Assembly (NCBI GenBank): GCA_015847255.1
Contig: JADLZK010001312.1
Location: 62,001 to 126,000, forward strand
Origin: Hyparrhenia diplandra
Lineage: Eukaryota; Streptophyta; Magnoliopsida; Poales; Poaceae
Reading direction: 5' to 3'
Length of the DNA stretch: 64,000 nt
Position numbers and translations under genes: made by a program. The notes beneath the pieces are model-generated. The model made no database searches, was not told the DNA's origin, and saw nothing but the letters and a program-made list of their open reading frames with translations. How positions within the stretch are numbered: the first letter of the stretch is position 1; each line of letters begins with the position of its first letter. Positions 22,992 through 34,700 of this stretch are shown here, one piece after another.

Positions 22992-23184
22992 CCGTTCCTT
23001 TGGGACTAGGGACTAACAACTAAATTTTAGTCTAGTTTAGTCCATAAAATACCAAACAATAGCACTAGGGACTAATTTTTATTCTTATTTAGTCCTTAGT
23101 CTAATAGACTTCGATCTTGTAAAGAGGCTAGGGACTATTTTCTAATCTCTATTAGTCTCTAGTCCCTCCAACCAAACAGGCCCT
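22992..23184. mobile_element. Second MITE inserted in unit 3
   Basis: Extra sequence in unit 3 begins near TTTGGGACTAGGGACTAA and ends with TAGTCTCTAGTCCCTCC plus AACCAAACAGGCCC. It has clear terminal inverted repeats around GGGACTAGGGACTAA and many internal TTTAGTC motifs. It shares its AACCAAACAGG end with the neighbouring MITE, so the two may be related. Confidence 0.65.
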
Positions 23185-23968
23185 ATGGTTCTTAGCATCA
23201 CAAACTAACTGACAGGATGGGCATATACATGTGCAGGTTGTAATATATACGATCTATAGAAAGAGATGCCTTCAAACCCACAAATTATTGATGCTTAAGA
23301 ACATTTTTATACACTACAAGATTACAAGGAACATTGTATGCTGGCCTTGAGAAAACCCATCCATCGGGGCTGTTGATGGAGCCGTTAGAGCCCCTCGACC
23401 CTCCCTCTCCAGCGACGGCGCCGCCGCTCCCACCTCCCCGCGTCGATCTCCATCCTCAGCACTTTTCCCTCCAATCCAACTACAGATCTGAGTTCCTCTA
23501 CTCCCCTGATCTACCTCTCCATGGGGGTGCTCCTCCGGAATCCCGGACCCTAGCTCGACGGGGCTCTTATAGCTCTGGCGGCCACCACCGGCGTCCATGG
23601 CGACACTGGGTTTTGGTGACTTCCTCCACCATCCGGTGCCCCTCCCTGGCCGGAGGATGTTGAGGGTTGCCTTGTGGGCGTGAGCGGGTCGGGAGGTCCC
23701 CACGGTGGGCGTCCCTAGGGACGGGCGGTGTTGCTACCTAAGGGTGAGTGTGTCATTGTGGGGCGTTGGAGGCCGTGGGGTCAGTATTGTGGAGGTCCTC
23801 AACGCCGAGGACCACGATGATGTTGGTCCGTCGGCCGCCACCCCAACGTCACCCGACCATCGGCCTGTGCTCGCCGCCCATGCGACAAAGGGTCGAGCCC
23901 CTTTCCCCAGACCCCATCCCCTACTACCCCTCGGGGGCGGTCTTTCGAAGGCCATGTGTTGGTCTTCG

Positions 23969-26900
23969 TGTGTCGCCCCACTTTTAATGGGTCGTTAATC
24001 ACACGTGTTTGCGCCGGGATCACGCCACAAACACGTCTATTAGTACGATTAATGGTAAGCAGAATTAATAGTAAACCGAGCTATCGAGATATAGGATGGA
24101 AAGGGACTTACGGTGGCGACGAAGGGTCACCAAGTCGGGTTACAATATCGAGTCGACCAACCGAGAAGCGGTGGATTAACTATGACACCGCCCTTTACTC
24201 CACAGGCGCAGACTTGTGCACGGATGAAATCTGGGCTTCAACGTCCTTCTCCTAAGCAAACATCTTACGAACTCCTACGATACGCTGATCTTCTACCTTG
24301 TCGCCGATCTTACCTTCACATGTGCCGATATACGTAAAAATAGAGGGGTGAGTACAAACGTACTCAAGCAAGTCCCAAACCGGGGTTGTAATTATTAAGG
24401 GTTTGGGCCCTAGCGAGTCTCTAAAATCGCTCTCGCTAGTTCCCGGTTTATCTCATGTCATCACCACCTGTCATGACACCACATGTTAGTCATCATCAAA
24501 ATGTATATCTAATCATAGATGTTCGTCCTAGCACTTGCCCATTCCAAGGGCGTGGCTATTGAATAGATTCAATTAACTTTCGCAGAGGTTGTACACTTTT
24601 CCCCCCACGATAGACACGCCCCTTACCACCGCGACTTGGCTTAGACGGGCCTAACGAGATCCGTACCCGCTTGGGTGCTACCCTAGGTATATTGGTATAA
24701 TCTTCACCACGACTTACCGAGGGGGTTGGAAGGACAACACGCCACCCTAAGATGACGATCACCCTAGACAATATGGTGATACCAAATCACCCACGGCTTT
24801 TACGAGGTAATACCTAATTACCCAACCTATTGTCAACACCACTCTCAATCTCAAATCATCAATATGTGCCTCTAGCACTGCGCCATCGCGCCCAAACACT
24901 TCCGTGGAAGACCACTCAAAGCATCCACGCCTAACCGGACATGGGGCCACTCTCCCCACATTCGCTCCTAATAGGTCGCTTTGCCCGCCCGGCCACCTTG
25001 GATCCCAATTATACCTCAACCCAACGGGGGTGTGAATCAAGCCGCCCCATAAACGGCGTGTGTGGCTGTGACGTAACATTATACTAGGTAGAAGGTCTAT
25101 GAACCGGTCCTTAGGGAGGCGAGTATCTCTCCGCGCGAGGAACCCTTCGCGGCGATTCCGGCGTGGTATTTAGGCTCTACCGGACTACCACTACTCACCT
25201 CTTTTGTTGGTTAGGGTTCACTAGGCATTCTTAGGTTTCTCTTGAATACAATGTATGGCGTAGATAACGTGGATAGTTACGTCATCCGGTTTGACTCCCT
25301 AGCTACGTTCTCGGGCTCATACCTCTATTTACTAATCCAATTATTATATCTTCATCATCATCAGATTATTAAGGTCATGATTAGGGGGTAAGGACTTGCA
25401 CAGGAGGTTCTTACTTAATCGGCGCGGCATCGAACGTCTCTAGCTTTGCCAGGACGGAAGCTCCTAATCGGGTCGTCGGAAACTACCTCGGGTACTTTGA
25501 TAACCTAGCTTGAACTGACCATATAAAACAAACATAGAACATTATGGTGGCAATGGGTTAGATGCATAGAGCTAGATTTTAGATGAATTATGGAAGTCGT
25601 TTCACGCTGAAACGGAGTTCATTTGCATGAGATATGGGTTTTATAATATTAGTCCCTAATTAAATCATTAGGGTAATATTATAATATTATTTTATCATGT
25701 AATAATATTGGAACTAATTACATGATAAAATTCTATAAATCAAATAATGAATTTACAAATTTTTCGGGAATTTTTTTCGACACGGGGAGACACCACTTAT
25801 AATATTTCGCGGTACAAGCTTTGGGTGGACCTAGCATTTAAAATAGTGTACACGAGTAGTCTCCATACACGTGGGTGCCACGTGGGTCCACGTGGGCGCC
25901 CACAATGGCTGCCACCTATGCGCCACGTGTATACGGGCCGCCCCGTTGGAGGGTGACGGGAGGAGACGGCGACGGCGTGGCCCCTCCTCCCATTGGGCGA
26001 CGCGTCGGGGAAGGCGTCCTCGTAACGGTGGCACGGAAATCGATCCCGTCCGTGTCGGGACTTGCGGCGGCGCCGGACACCCGCGCGGAAAGAGGCGCCC
26101 CCCCGCCTCAAACCTCGCTGAAGGGTATCATCGGACTCCCTCTCATCGCCCGAGCGGTCGGTGGATGGTGGCGATGGGCGGCGTTCCTTCCATGGCGGCG
26201 GAGCGGCTTCCGCACGGCGGCGGTGCTCCGGGGTGGTCTGCGTAGCACCAGGCGGGAAACGAGAGGAATCGAAAGGGGAGGAGGGGCGCGGTCTTTGGAC
26301 TCACCAAATTCGACGTTCACGATTGGCCCGAGTCGAGACTCCTTGACCTAACCCCGGCGGCGACGGAGCTCGAAGTTGGGGGAAGTGCCGATTGCGGCGT
26401 GGGGAGGAGGAGGTGGAACCGAGGCGCGCACCATGCGTTCCTGATGGTGGCGGGCTCGCGAGTGTGAGGGCGAGTTCGATTGCTCACGAGGGGGGTATTT
26501 ATAGGCCGGCGGCGTCTCCGGTGAGATCTTTTCCCCGGCTGGCGATCTTTTCCGACCCGCTCCTTCTATGACCGTGGACCTCGGACTAGTGCTCCGCTTG
26601 GCCGGGCACGTCGTGCTTAACTCCGGTATACGAGCTGGCCGTCAGGTCACATCTTCTCAAATGGCGGCCGCCGCCATGGCTGGGCCTTACGACTTGGCCG
26701 GCGATATGGCCCTGCTCGTTTACTAAGGCCCCTGTGCGGCCAGGCTCTAGCTGGAGGTTGCCGGTCCTCGTAGAGCGTGGGCATACTGTGTGTGCCGGCC
26801 TCTTCTGCTGTCCGCCGGTGGCGGAATGGCGGCGTCTGGTCGGTCAAACGACCGGTCTTTGTCGGCGTTGAAGTTTGCTACCGTACTCGTGGACCGCAAC

Positions 26901-27808
26901 GCTGACACCGATGTGACAGCTCACGGCGCCCCTGCGTTCTCGTCGTCCGTTTCCTCGACACGGTGAGGTAGGCGGCAGTGCGGCGCTGTGGCGGGGTCAC
27001 CGTCTCCAGGAGGAAGACGGAGCCGACGCCCGGGCCCCACATGCCGGCGAGTGGAGGGAGGGACGGGCGAGGTGTCTGCGGGCTTCCGGGCCGCCCTGCC
27101 GCGTGAGTGAGAGGGAGAGTAGAAGAGGAGAGGGTCGGGCCGGGGCGAAAGGGAGGGAAAGGGGAAGTGAGCCCGAGAGCTCTTTTAGAATGTTAATCCC
27201 TTTCTCTTTTCCTATTTATCCTTTTCGCTTTTATTCTTCCTCTCTCTATTCCTCATATGTGTGTAAATATATTTGGTACACATTTATACAAGCACTCATA
27301 TATACCTTCATGACTCTCACTCATGAAAATATTTATTTAGTTGTATTTGTATAAATATGTATATATACTTGTGCACACATATCTTCCCCCAGTTCCATTA
27401 TTTCATGTGCATTGTAGACATTATAAATATTTATACAAGCACACTTATATTCTCGTGATTTTTATTATCGAGAATAATTATTTGTTGTGCTCATAAAAAT
27501 ATTCATATGTATATTTTTGGTACACACGAAGTTTCGTATTTGATTCAGAGAAAACTTGTAAATTATTTCTCATGCGATGTTCTTCCACAATTAAAAATCT
27601 AGAGCTTACCTTGCATCCTTGGTCACCATAAAGCATTTCAAGCGACAAACAAGATTCCTAGTTTTCTATATGGTGAAGGTTTGAAATGTGGGGTTTTTAA
27701 AAAAAGGGTTTCAGTTTTAGCGGAAAATAAGTCAAGTTTTAGTTGTAATTCAAAAAGTTCAAATTTTTAGTGAATTTTTAAATGATGCAAAAAAACACGG
27801 GTGTTACA
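23969..27808 (-). mobile_element. Long solo LTR candidate (3.8 kb), Ty3/gypsy type
   Basis: On the minus strand the segment starts TGTAACACCCGTG at 27808 and ends GGGGCGACACA at 23969. TTCG abuts both ends. Joining the flanks restores an open frame that runs from RSFEGHVLVFESILSMRRGD onward, strong support for an insertion here. Inside are a GC-rich half with many chance open frames, TATA-like sequence, and AT-rich DNA, but no protease, reverse transcriptase or integrase. LTRs of this size and TGTAACACCC start are known in grass gypsy families. A 5-base target duplication is not perfect (CTTCG versus TTCGA), so exact ends may be off by one. Confidence 0.55.
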
Positions 27809-28924
27809 TTCGAATCCATCTTATCGATGAGGAGAGGCGACGTCGTTTCTACTCCCCGCGCCAACAAATCCTATTGTGACGCCATCCACGGGGTGCTCCG
27901 CAAGACAGCGATCTTGGTGGCGGGGGCCTACTCACGACCGCACACCTGTGCTATCCGGGAACTTCTGGTGGAGGTCTCCGCGATCGTCAATCGTCGTTGG
28001 GGTGCCCTACACGGCCGCCGCCTACACAAACACGTCTGCGCTCCTTCGTGGTGCCCTGTTTGGTGCTAGCGGCATGGATCGGCGGCGTCAAAGAGGGGCG
28101 ATGGGACATCGCGCTAGCCCAAGGTTCCCTTTGTGGACGAGAAGCTCAAGGAGAGGTGGGGTGCCGCATTTCCGATGTCCCGCCGCTTTGGTCCGTGACG
28201 TCGTATCTCGACACCCGACGCCGAGTGCCATAGTAGTGTAGGCTCCACTGCTGGCACGAGGCCCGCGCCGTCCCCGTTCCGCCCAGCCGTTGGGCGCCGC
28301 TGCTTCAAGGGGCTTGGTTCGATCATGTTGTCGCCGCACCGCCATGGTGGTCAATGTGCCTCCGATGTGGGTAGGAGGGTCACCATGCGCGGCAATGCTG
28401 GAGCAAGCGGGGGTGGCCAATGGACAACCCGCGCCCGACTAGTTGGTGGTGCACCTCACTCTCCATCCTCGAGGCGGTGTGGTGTGTGATGCTATTATGG
28501 ATGATACCGTTGGTGTCGGTTGTACACCGGTCCATCCCCTGTGGGCGTCATCGACGGCGGAAGTGAAAGCGGAAGCCGGGTCTGTCTTTGCAACCCGGCC
28601 GTCTCGCCACTATGTTTTACTGCCTACCCCGAGCTTGATCGCCGATGCTCTCGCCAAGCGTCCGGGAGGCTGGACACGCTGGTTGGGATTTGGCGGACGA
28701 TCCGATGATGATGGAACTCGTGGCCTTGCTCCATGTCATTTAGGATAGCAGATTTTTTGGCTCCCATCCTTGTTGGCATCCACGGATGCCTACTTGGGCG
28801 GCATCGACATTGGGACCTTCGATGCATGAGGAGCCTGCTGCTCACTCGAGCCGCCCCGGTATCTTCTAAAGACGAGATTAACACCGCCCTACAAAGCCGG
28901 GGTCCGGCAGCAAGAGATTGAAGA

Positions 28925-29182
28925 GATGGTGTGTGTGCCGCTGGCATCTCCACTTATCAAGTCGGGGGCCGCCCGCATCGGCCGCGTACTCCAGCCTCCA
29001 CCCACGCCCCGGGTCGCAGCGGCCATATCGCAGCCGCTTGAGGCAAGGGCGGCTAATGTGACTTTACAATTCCGCACGGTCTTGCTTCGGAAGTTGGGCA
29101 TTGAAATGGAGGCGGGGGAGCCTCCCGCCATCATAGAGGAGAAGGTCAAGGCTGCCTTCAGAGGTGGTGGCGCCGCAACTTA
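28925..29182 (+). pseudogene. LINE ORF1 / gag-like C-terminal piece
   Basis: An open frame of 85 residues reads SPLIKSGAARIGRVLQPPP, then AANVTLQFRTVLLRKLGIE and IIEEKVKAAFRGG. This matches the usual C-terminal layout of LINE ORF1 / gag-like proteins in grasses, where a basic stretch is followed by a VLLRKLG helix. Past the stop, another frame continues a similar reading, so a frameshift is likely. No ORF2 follows. Confidence 0.45.
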
Positions 29183-29990
29183 AGCGGCACCGTTTTCATA
29201 TGCTTCTTGATGGAACTTTTGACACCTCCACCTTAGACCTCAACACTGAGGGCCTGGAAGAGGAAGTCGCCTAACCCAGCTTGCGGCGGGTTGCTTTGTT
29301 GCAAATCTATCAAGATGTAATCCCTGCTTGTGTATCGAGTAGTTGTTAGGTTTCGTTTGTTTGTTTGAACTTTATTCTCGCTTAATGAAAAAAATACGCA
29401 AGCAGCGTGTTCTAAAAAAAACTATCTATCTGATTGTGGAGGGCATGAAGTCGCGGTTTGGCACGCGCGCGTGCAACTTTGACAAGAACAGACAGAAAGC
29501 GACTTGTGCTTATTATGAGGAGCGCAAAAGGATATATCTGTCTGTCCATTCATCGATCAGTTTAGGGGAACAGATTCCCTGTTTACTTTATTCCACCTGG
29601 TTCCTTCTTTTCAGAGCATAGCACGCTTGAAGTCTTCACGTTGGTCTAGTCTTGTAAGTTAGGGTTAATAGTTCCTTGCGTCTTGAGCTAGCTTGGACCA
29701 AGGAATTAGGCACGTTGAACCAGCGGTAATACTAGAATTATTATTGCTCTCTTTGCATTGAGGACAACATTTAGTTTAAGGGGAGGAAGGAAGTTCATTG
29801 CAAAGAAAGCAATAATAATTCTAGTTTTATATAGGAGCTAGCTTCTGGTAAAGAAGTCGTAAAGGTCTAAGACTTTGTATTGACAAGAAAGTAACAATTG
29901 TAGGCAATGGGAATAATCTATGAGAGAAGAGCTAATTTGTAATCTTAATATTGACATCTGAATTGTGAGTGTGCTTTACTCCTTTTGAGA

Positions 29991-30497
29991 GAAAATTAAT
30001 TAACGCTAATATATGAATACAATTTAGAGAAAGCAAATATATTTTTTACAACCCATAATTTTATCTCTATGTGCACTAAAAAAATTGGCTTTATGTATGA
30101 GGTTCTTTTTATTTGTAAAAGTGTCTAAACATGTGTTTCATAAGGCCAAAGCAAGTGTGACCGCCACTGCTCTCCGCTGGGTCCGCCAGGCCTACGACTC
30201 TCACACAAGTGACACAACGCCCTCCTCCTCTACAGCCGTTTCCGTCTCCACAGTCCTCTGCCGATCAGCATATGTGGAGATCCCATAAAGGTCGACGTTT
30301 GTTGGTCCCTTGTTCAGTTGTTCTGTCTCCCCTCTCCATCCCTCATCCTAGCCCGTGTCTCATGTGGATTTTCAATGATGGAGATACGAAGCCCATGGAC
30401 GTGGGAGCTCAAGGTGGAGACTCGCGCTTGCTCGACGACAACGTTTCACCGTACCCGACGACGAATGCTCATCAGCACGAGCATAGTTCAGTTCTTC
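29991..30497. other. No gene recognised
   Basis: Mixed-composition DNA with one short frame at 30085-30288 and no family resemblance. No repeat boundary was seen. Confidence 0.4.
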
Positions 30498-30501
30498 ACG
30501 T

Positions 30502-30505
<4 letters not shown>

Positions 30506-30539
<34 letters not shown>

Positions 30540-30543
30540 AGAA
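30506..30543 (-). mobile_element. Tail-only retroposon: 33 T plus GAGAA inside an 8-bp target duplication
   Basis: A run of 33 T followed by GAGAA lies between two copies of ACGTTGCC (30498-30505 and 30544-30551). On the minus strand this is TTCTC followed by a long poly-A. A perfect 8-base flanking repeat plus a poly-A tract is the mark of target-primed reverse transcription. Almost the whole element was lost by 5' truncation. Confidence 0.7.
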
Positions 30544-30551
30544 ACGTTGCC

Positions 30552-31253
30552 AGTTTCACGCGTGGGGAGGTGTTAGGCGCGCAGCAGCAGAGCGCCGCCC
30601 CGTCAAAAGCCGACCAGTTCCTGTTGGGCCTATTATTTTTTTCCTACTTGTTACTTCATTTTGGTCCATGACTCAACTCAGCCCATATGCCAATTATCTA
30701 GGAGTCATGTTCCTCACTACACCGATCTTTATTTTTTTCCACTGTTACAGGGATTTTGTTTTCTCTCTTTCTGTTTTCTTTTTATTTTGTAATATTTAAT
30801 TTTTGTTTATATCTTAGTCTTATTAATCATTTTATTGATAATTTTTGTTTTGCCTTTGTTTTCCTATGTCACCTGGGATATTGTATGATATATCCTAGGC
30901 GTTTTTATAGTAATTTTGAGATGCTCCATGATGTATTATTGATAGTGTTTTATTAAAAGTGTATTTCTATAGTATCCATGAAATGGTCAAAGGTACGGTA
31001 TATTTTGGTTTATTCACATGAATTCATTGGAAATTCCATGGTGTTGTCTATTGTTCACATGATACCCATAAGATGTTCTATGGTGTATATTAGGTTGCTG
31101 CATATTTGCGCATGTTTTTTTACTATTTTTCATATAGATGTGGATTTTTATTTTTATTTAATTTTTTCTCTAACATTTATATGTGTTTATTAATTTCGTT
31201 TCCTATTTAATTATGTTCTTTTTATTTTTTATTCAAAAATTTTTTTCTCGATG
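30552..31253. other. AT-rich, T-rich intergenic DNA
   Basis: T-rich low-complexity sequence without a supported gene. It is the left host flank of the gypsy element. The right flank at 36324-36598 has the same character, and together they were one stretch before that insertion. Confidence 0.5.
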
Positions 31254-31258
31254 AGGAT

Positions 31259-31741
31259 TGTCACAACCCGTTTTTCCAGTCAACGCGGACGGAAGAACGA
31301 GAAAGATGATGTGGCGTAGATCGACGGAATCGGCGGCGGAGAGGGCGGGCGCCGTTTTGGCGCGCGCGCAAGCGGCAGACGAGGCGCGGCGCCGGGCGGG
31401 CGGGAAAGACGCCGGGCGAAGCGGCGGGCGGCAAAGACGTCGGCGAAGCGGCGTGAGGGCGGCGCTGGGGGCGGCGCTAGGCGGCGTTGTGGGCGGCGCT
31501 AGGGAGCAGGGAGAGGTAGGGATAAACCCTAATTATTTTCTTCTTTGATTGTCTCACGATAGTCGCCCCCATATTTATATGAGGGGTTTACAATTGCTAA
31601 CGGGCCGGGCCCATTAGTCTTTCTCTAACTCACTTTAATATAATCTAATAATTATAATAATGATAATAATAAAGCCTAATAATTACTAAATATTCAGCCA
31701 CTCCGCTTATTTCGGGCTTAATTTGTCGATCGAGTCCGACA
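31259..31741 (-). repeat. 3' LTR of the gypsy element
   Basis: 483 bases. The last 230 bases are almost identical to the 5' LTR, but the GC-rich half (31300-31510) differs by many indels. Confidence 0.9.
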
Positions 31742-31754
31742 TCTCTCCTTTGGA
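31742..31754 (-). other. Polypurine tract of the gypsy element
   Basis: On the minus strand TCCAAAGGAGAGA directly precedes the LTR start TGTCGGA. This primes second-strand synthesis and fixes the orientation. Confidence 0.8.
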
Positions 31755-34700
31755 GATTCAGCTTGCCCTCGAAGCCGAAGTCCGGATAGATTTTGTTGAA
31801 TAGTTCTCGCATCTTCCCACTAAGCATCTGCAAAGCAGGTTTGTTCTTCTACTTGATGAGCACTTGAAGCTGACCTGGCGGACTCTTGATTTGAACATTA
31901 ATTCAGGTTCGGGAACCGTGTGCCATCATGAATCCGAGGTAATTCGAATTTCTGAAGGTATCTTCCCACGGTGTGGTTTGAGCATGCTAACATGAAAGGC
32001 ATTGTGTATACGGGTTCCAGGCGGCAGATTCAATGCATATGTTACTGGTGTAATGATCTTTAGCGATCTTTGAAGGGTCCAAAATATTTAGGGGAGAGCT
32101 TGCCTTTGTGTAAAATCGGATATTGTTGCCTACGTAGCGGGATAAAAGTTTGAGCCGGACATAATCTCCAACTTTAAATTCTCTCGTCTCGTATGTTTAG
32201 CATCAAAATATTTGCGATAATAATCTCGGAGGCACCGCAAAAGCGAACCTTTGTCCGATTGAGAAAAATATCCCACGGCCGAAGTCGGTGAGTCATCCCA
32301 TACCGTAATGTTGTCTCACCCGGATGATAACCACGGATAGTAGGGGGTCACGCCCATACACAAGTTTGAACGGCGTTGTTTTGGTTGATGCATGGTATGA
32401 AGTATTATAGCAATATTCAGCCCAAGGTAACCATCTTACCCAATCCTTTGGTTTGTCACCACCAAAAGCGTGAGCAGATACATCGTAATAATTTTATTAA
32501 CGACTTCAGCCCGCCATCTGCTTGAGGATGATAAGCCGATGTTGGTGACAAAATTATGTTGGATAGACGGAAAATTTCTTGCCAGAATTGACTCATGAAG
32601 ATGACATCTCGATCACTAACCACCGATCTTGGCAAGCCATGTAGTCTAACAATCTCTGAGAAAAATTTTCGAATTTGCTGAAGTTGTTGTATACGGATGA
32701 GAAAGGGGTATAAAGTGAGCATACTTGGAGAGACAATCAACCACCGTTAAGATTACCGATTTAGATCCAACTTTCGGAAGAGCTTCAATGAAATCCATTG
32801 AGATATCCTCCCCAGATCTGCTCTAGAATTGGTAAAGGCTGAAGAAGCCCATTTGGATGAAGGTGTTGTTTTTTTGTTGCGTTGGCAAACCAAACAATCA
32901 TTCACAAAATTGGTGACAATGCGTTTATCATGTTTGACAAAGAAGGTCCGTCGAAATCGATGCAATGTTTTTGTATACCCTCATGTCTTTGAATCATGAA
33001 TTGCATGGAGAATGGTCTCAAGATGTTTGGACGATTTGGAAAGCCATATCTTTTGTTGAACAAGATCAATCCATTGCGAACTTCCCATGCGAGTCCTTAC
33101 CGTTGATTATAGAATCAATAAGGGCTATAGCGTCATCGCTGAATGCAATTTCCTCCCGTAGCATTGAATTTCTGAAATAGCCATGATTGAAGATTCATCC
33201 GTGTTCGGCGAGATAATCGTCGCCGCCACCACATTTGCTTTACCGGTTTGTATTCCACAAGTAAAATCATAGCCAAGTAATTTGCTAACCCATTGATGTT
33301 GCGGAGGCGTGGACAAGCGTTGATCTAAAATGTACTTAAGACCTGTAATGATCGACCTTATAATAAATGGGCGGCCCCAAAGATATGGTCGCTTAATTGC
33401 TTGACCGCCATTACCGGTCCTATGGGTTCTCTTTCATAAGCGACCAACTTTTTGTACTTATCGGGTATACGTTTGCTAAAGTAAGCAATCGGACCATTAC
33501 CACGATGTAAAAACAAACACCCGCACTGTACCGGACGCATCACATTCCACCATAAATGATTTATTAAAGTCCGGAAGTTGGAGAACCGGTCTTTGATGAT
33601 AAAGTCCTCTTAAGGTGCTCAAAGGTCATTTGTTGCCAAAGGTGTCAGCCGAGAATGAGTCCTTCTTAAGAAGATCAGTCAAGGGACGTGCAATTGTACC
33701 ATAATCCATTATAAACTTTACAGTAGTAACCAAATGAGTCCCGAGAAAACCTCGCAATTCACGGAGGAGAGTTGTGGGGAGCGCCAAGCGGTGACGGCCT
33801 CAATTTTCTCCGGGTCAACAAATCACTCCAAAGATCCGATATAATATGTCCCAAATAACCCAATTGTGATTGACCAAAGAGGCATTTAGATTTCTTTAAG
33901 AAGATATTATGAGATGCTAGTACCTTTGAAAACCTCTTCCACATGGTGAAGATGCTCGGACTAGGATTTGCTAAATATCGGGATATCATCAAAGAAAAAC
34001 CAGCACAAACTTGCGCAGCGGCTTGATCCCAATATATCATTCATCAAAGCTTGAAAAGTTGAAGGTGCATTGCATAATCCAAATGGCATGACCAAAAACT
34101 CAAAGTGCTCATGATGTGTCCTCGAAAGTTGTCTTTTCAATGTCCAGGAGGATGCATGCGTGCACTGGTGACAAATTTGGCGAAGATCTAATTTGGTGAA
34201 GAATTTAGCACCTTCTAGTTCATCCGGTAATTCAGCAATAACCGGTATTGAAAATTTGTCTTTCAAGGTATTACTATTGAGCTCCGATAATCAACACAAA
34301 ACGCCAAGTCGATCATGTTTTTTGACAAGAAGGGCGGGGGATGAAAATGGCGAAGTGCTATACCGGATGATACCTTGATGAAGCATGTCCGAGCATTGTC
34401 GTTCCAGTTCATTTTTTTTACGTATCCGAGGGTAACGATAAGGGCGTAATGACGGTTACCGAGTGGGATCCTTAAGATGAATTTTATGATCATAACGACG
34501 TTGAGGTGGGAGCCCGAAGGCTCTCCGAAAAGTCTGTTGGAATTTGCATAACAGATGATCCATTGGCACATCGGGAGAAAGTATATGAATACCGGTTGAG
34601 AAACTGTTTTCTTTAGAGAGGTCGTGCCATGTGATCGGGTCTGTCCTTTCCGCTTTAACTTCATAATAAGTTTATTAAAATTCCAAACAATATTTCCCAA

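Larger units (their letters stand above)
23258..29423 (+). mobile_element. LINE-like (non-LTR) insertion, itself interrupted by a long LTR
   Basis: Unit 3 is broken here. ATCTAT lies on both sides (23252-23257 and 29424-29429), and the right end shows CTTAATGAAAAAAATACGCA followed by a short A-run, as in grass LINE 3' ends. The 5' part is GC-rich and proline-coding. The 3' part carries a gag-like ORF1 piece at about 28930-29180. No reverse transcriptase is seen, so the element is incomplete or non-autonomous. The 23969-27808 stretch is a later insertion. The 6-base flanking repeat is short for a LINE, so the boundaries are moderately sure. Confidence 0.55.
22200..29990. repeat. Tandem segmental duplication, unit 3 (partial, no gene)
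   Basis: From about 22235, the sequence follows the part of units 1 and 2 that lies upstream of the small gene (compare 8265 and 20950). It includes the GGTTGGCTGCAACGCGGCAG block at 22766. It is more diverged and lacks the coding part. It is broken by two MITEs and by a LINE-like insertion at 23258-29423. It resumes with GTCGCGGTTTGGCACGCG at 29451 and ends near 29990. Confidence 0.75.

Noticed and set aside
25797..26351. Overlapping long frames on both strands in GC-rich DNA
   Set aside because: They overlap in several frames, are arginine/glycine/proline-rich, and lie inside the GC-rich half of the long LTR. This is the pattern of chance frames in stop-poor DNA.
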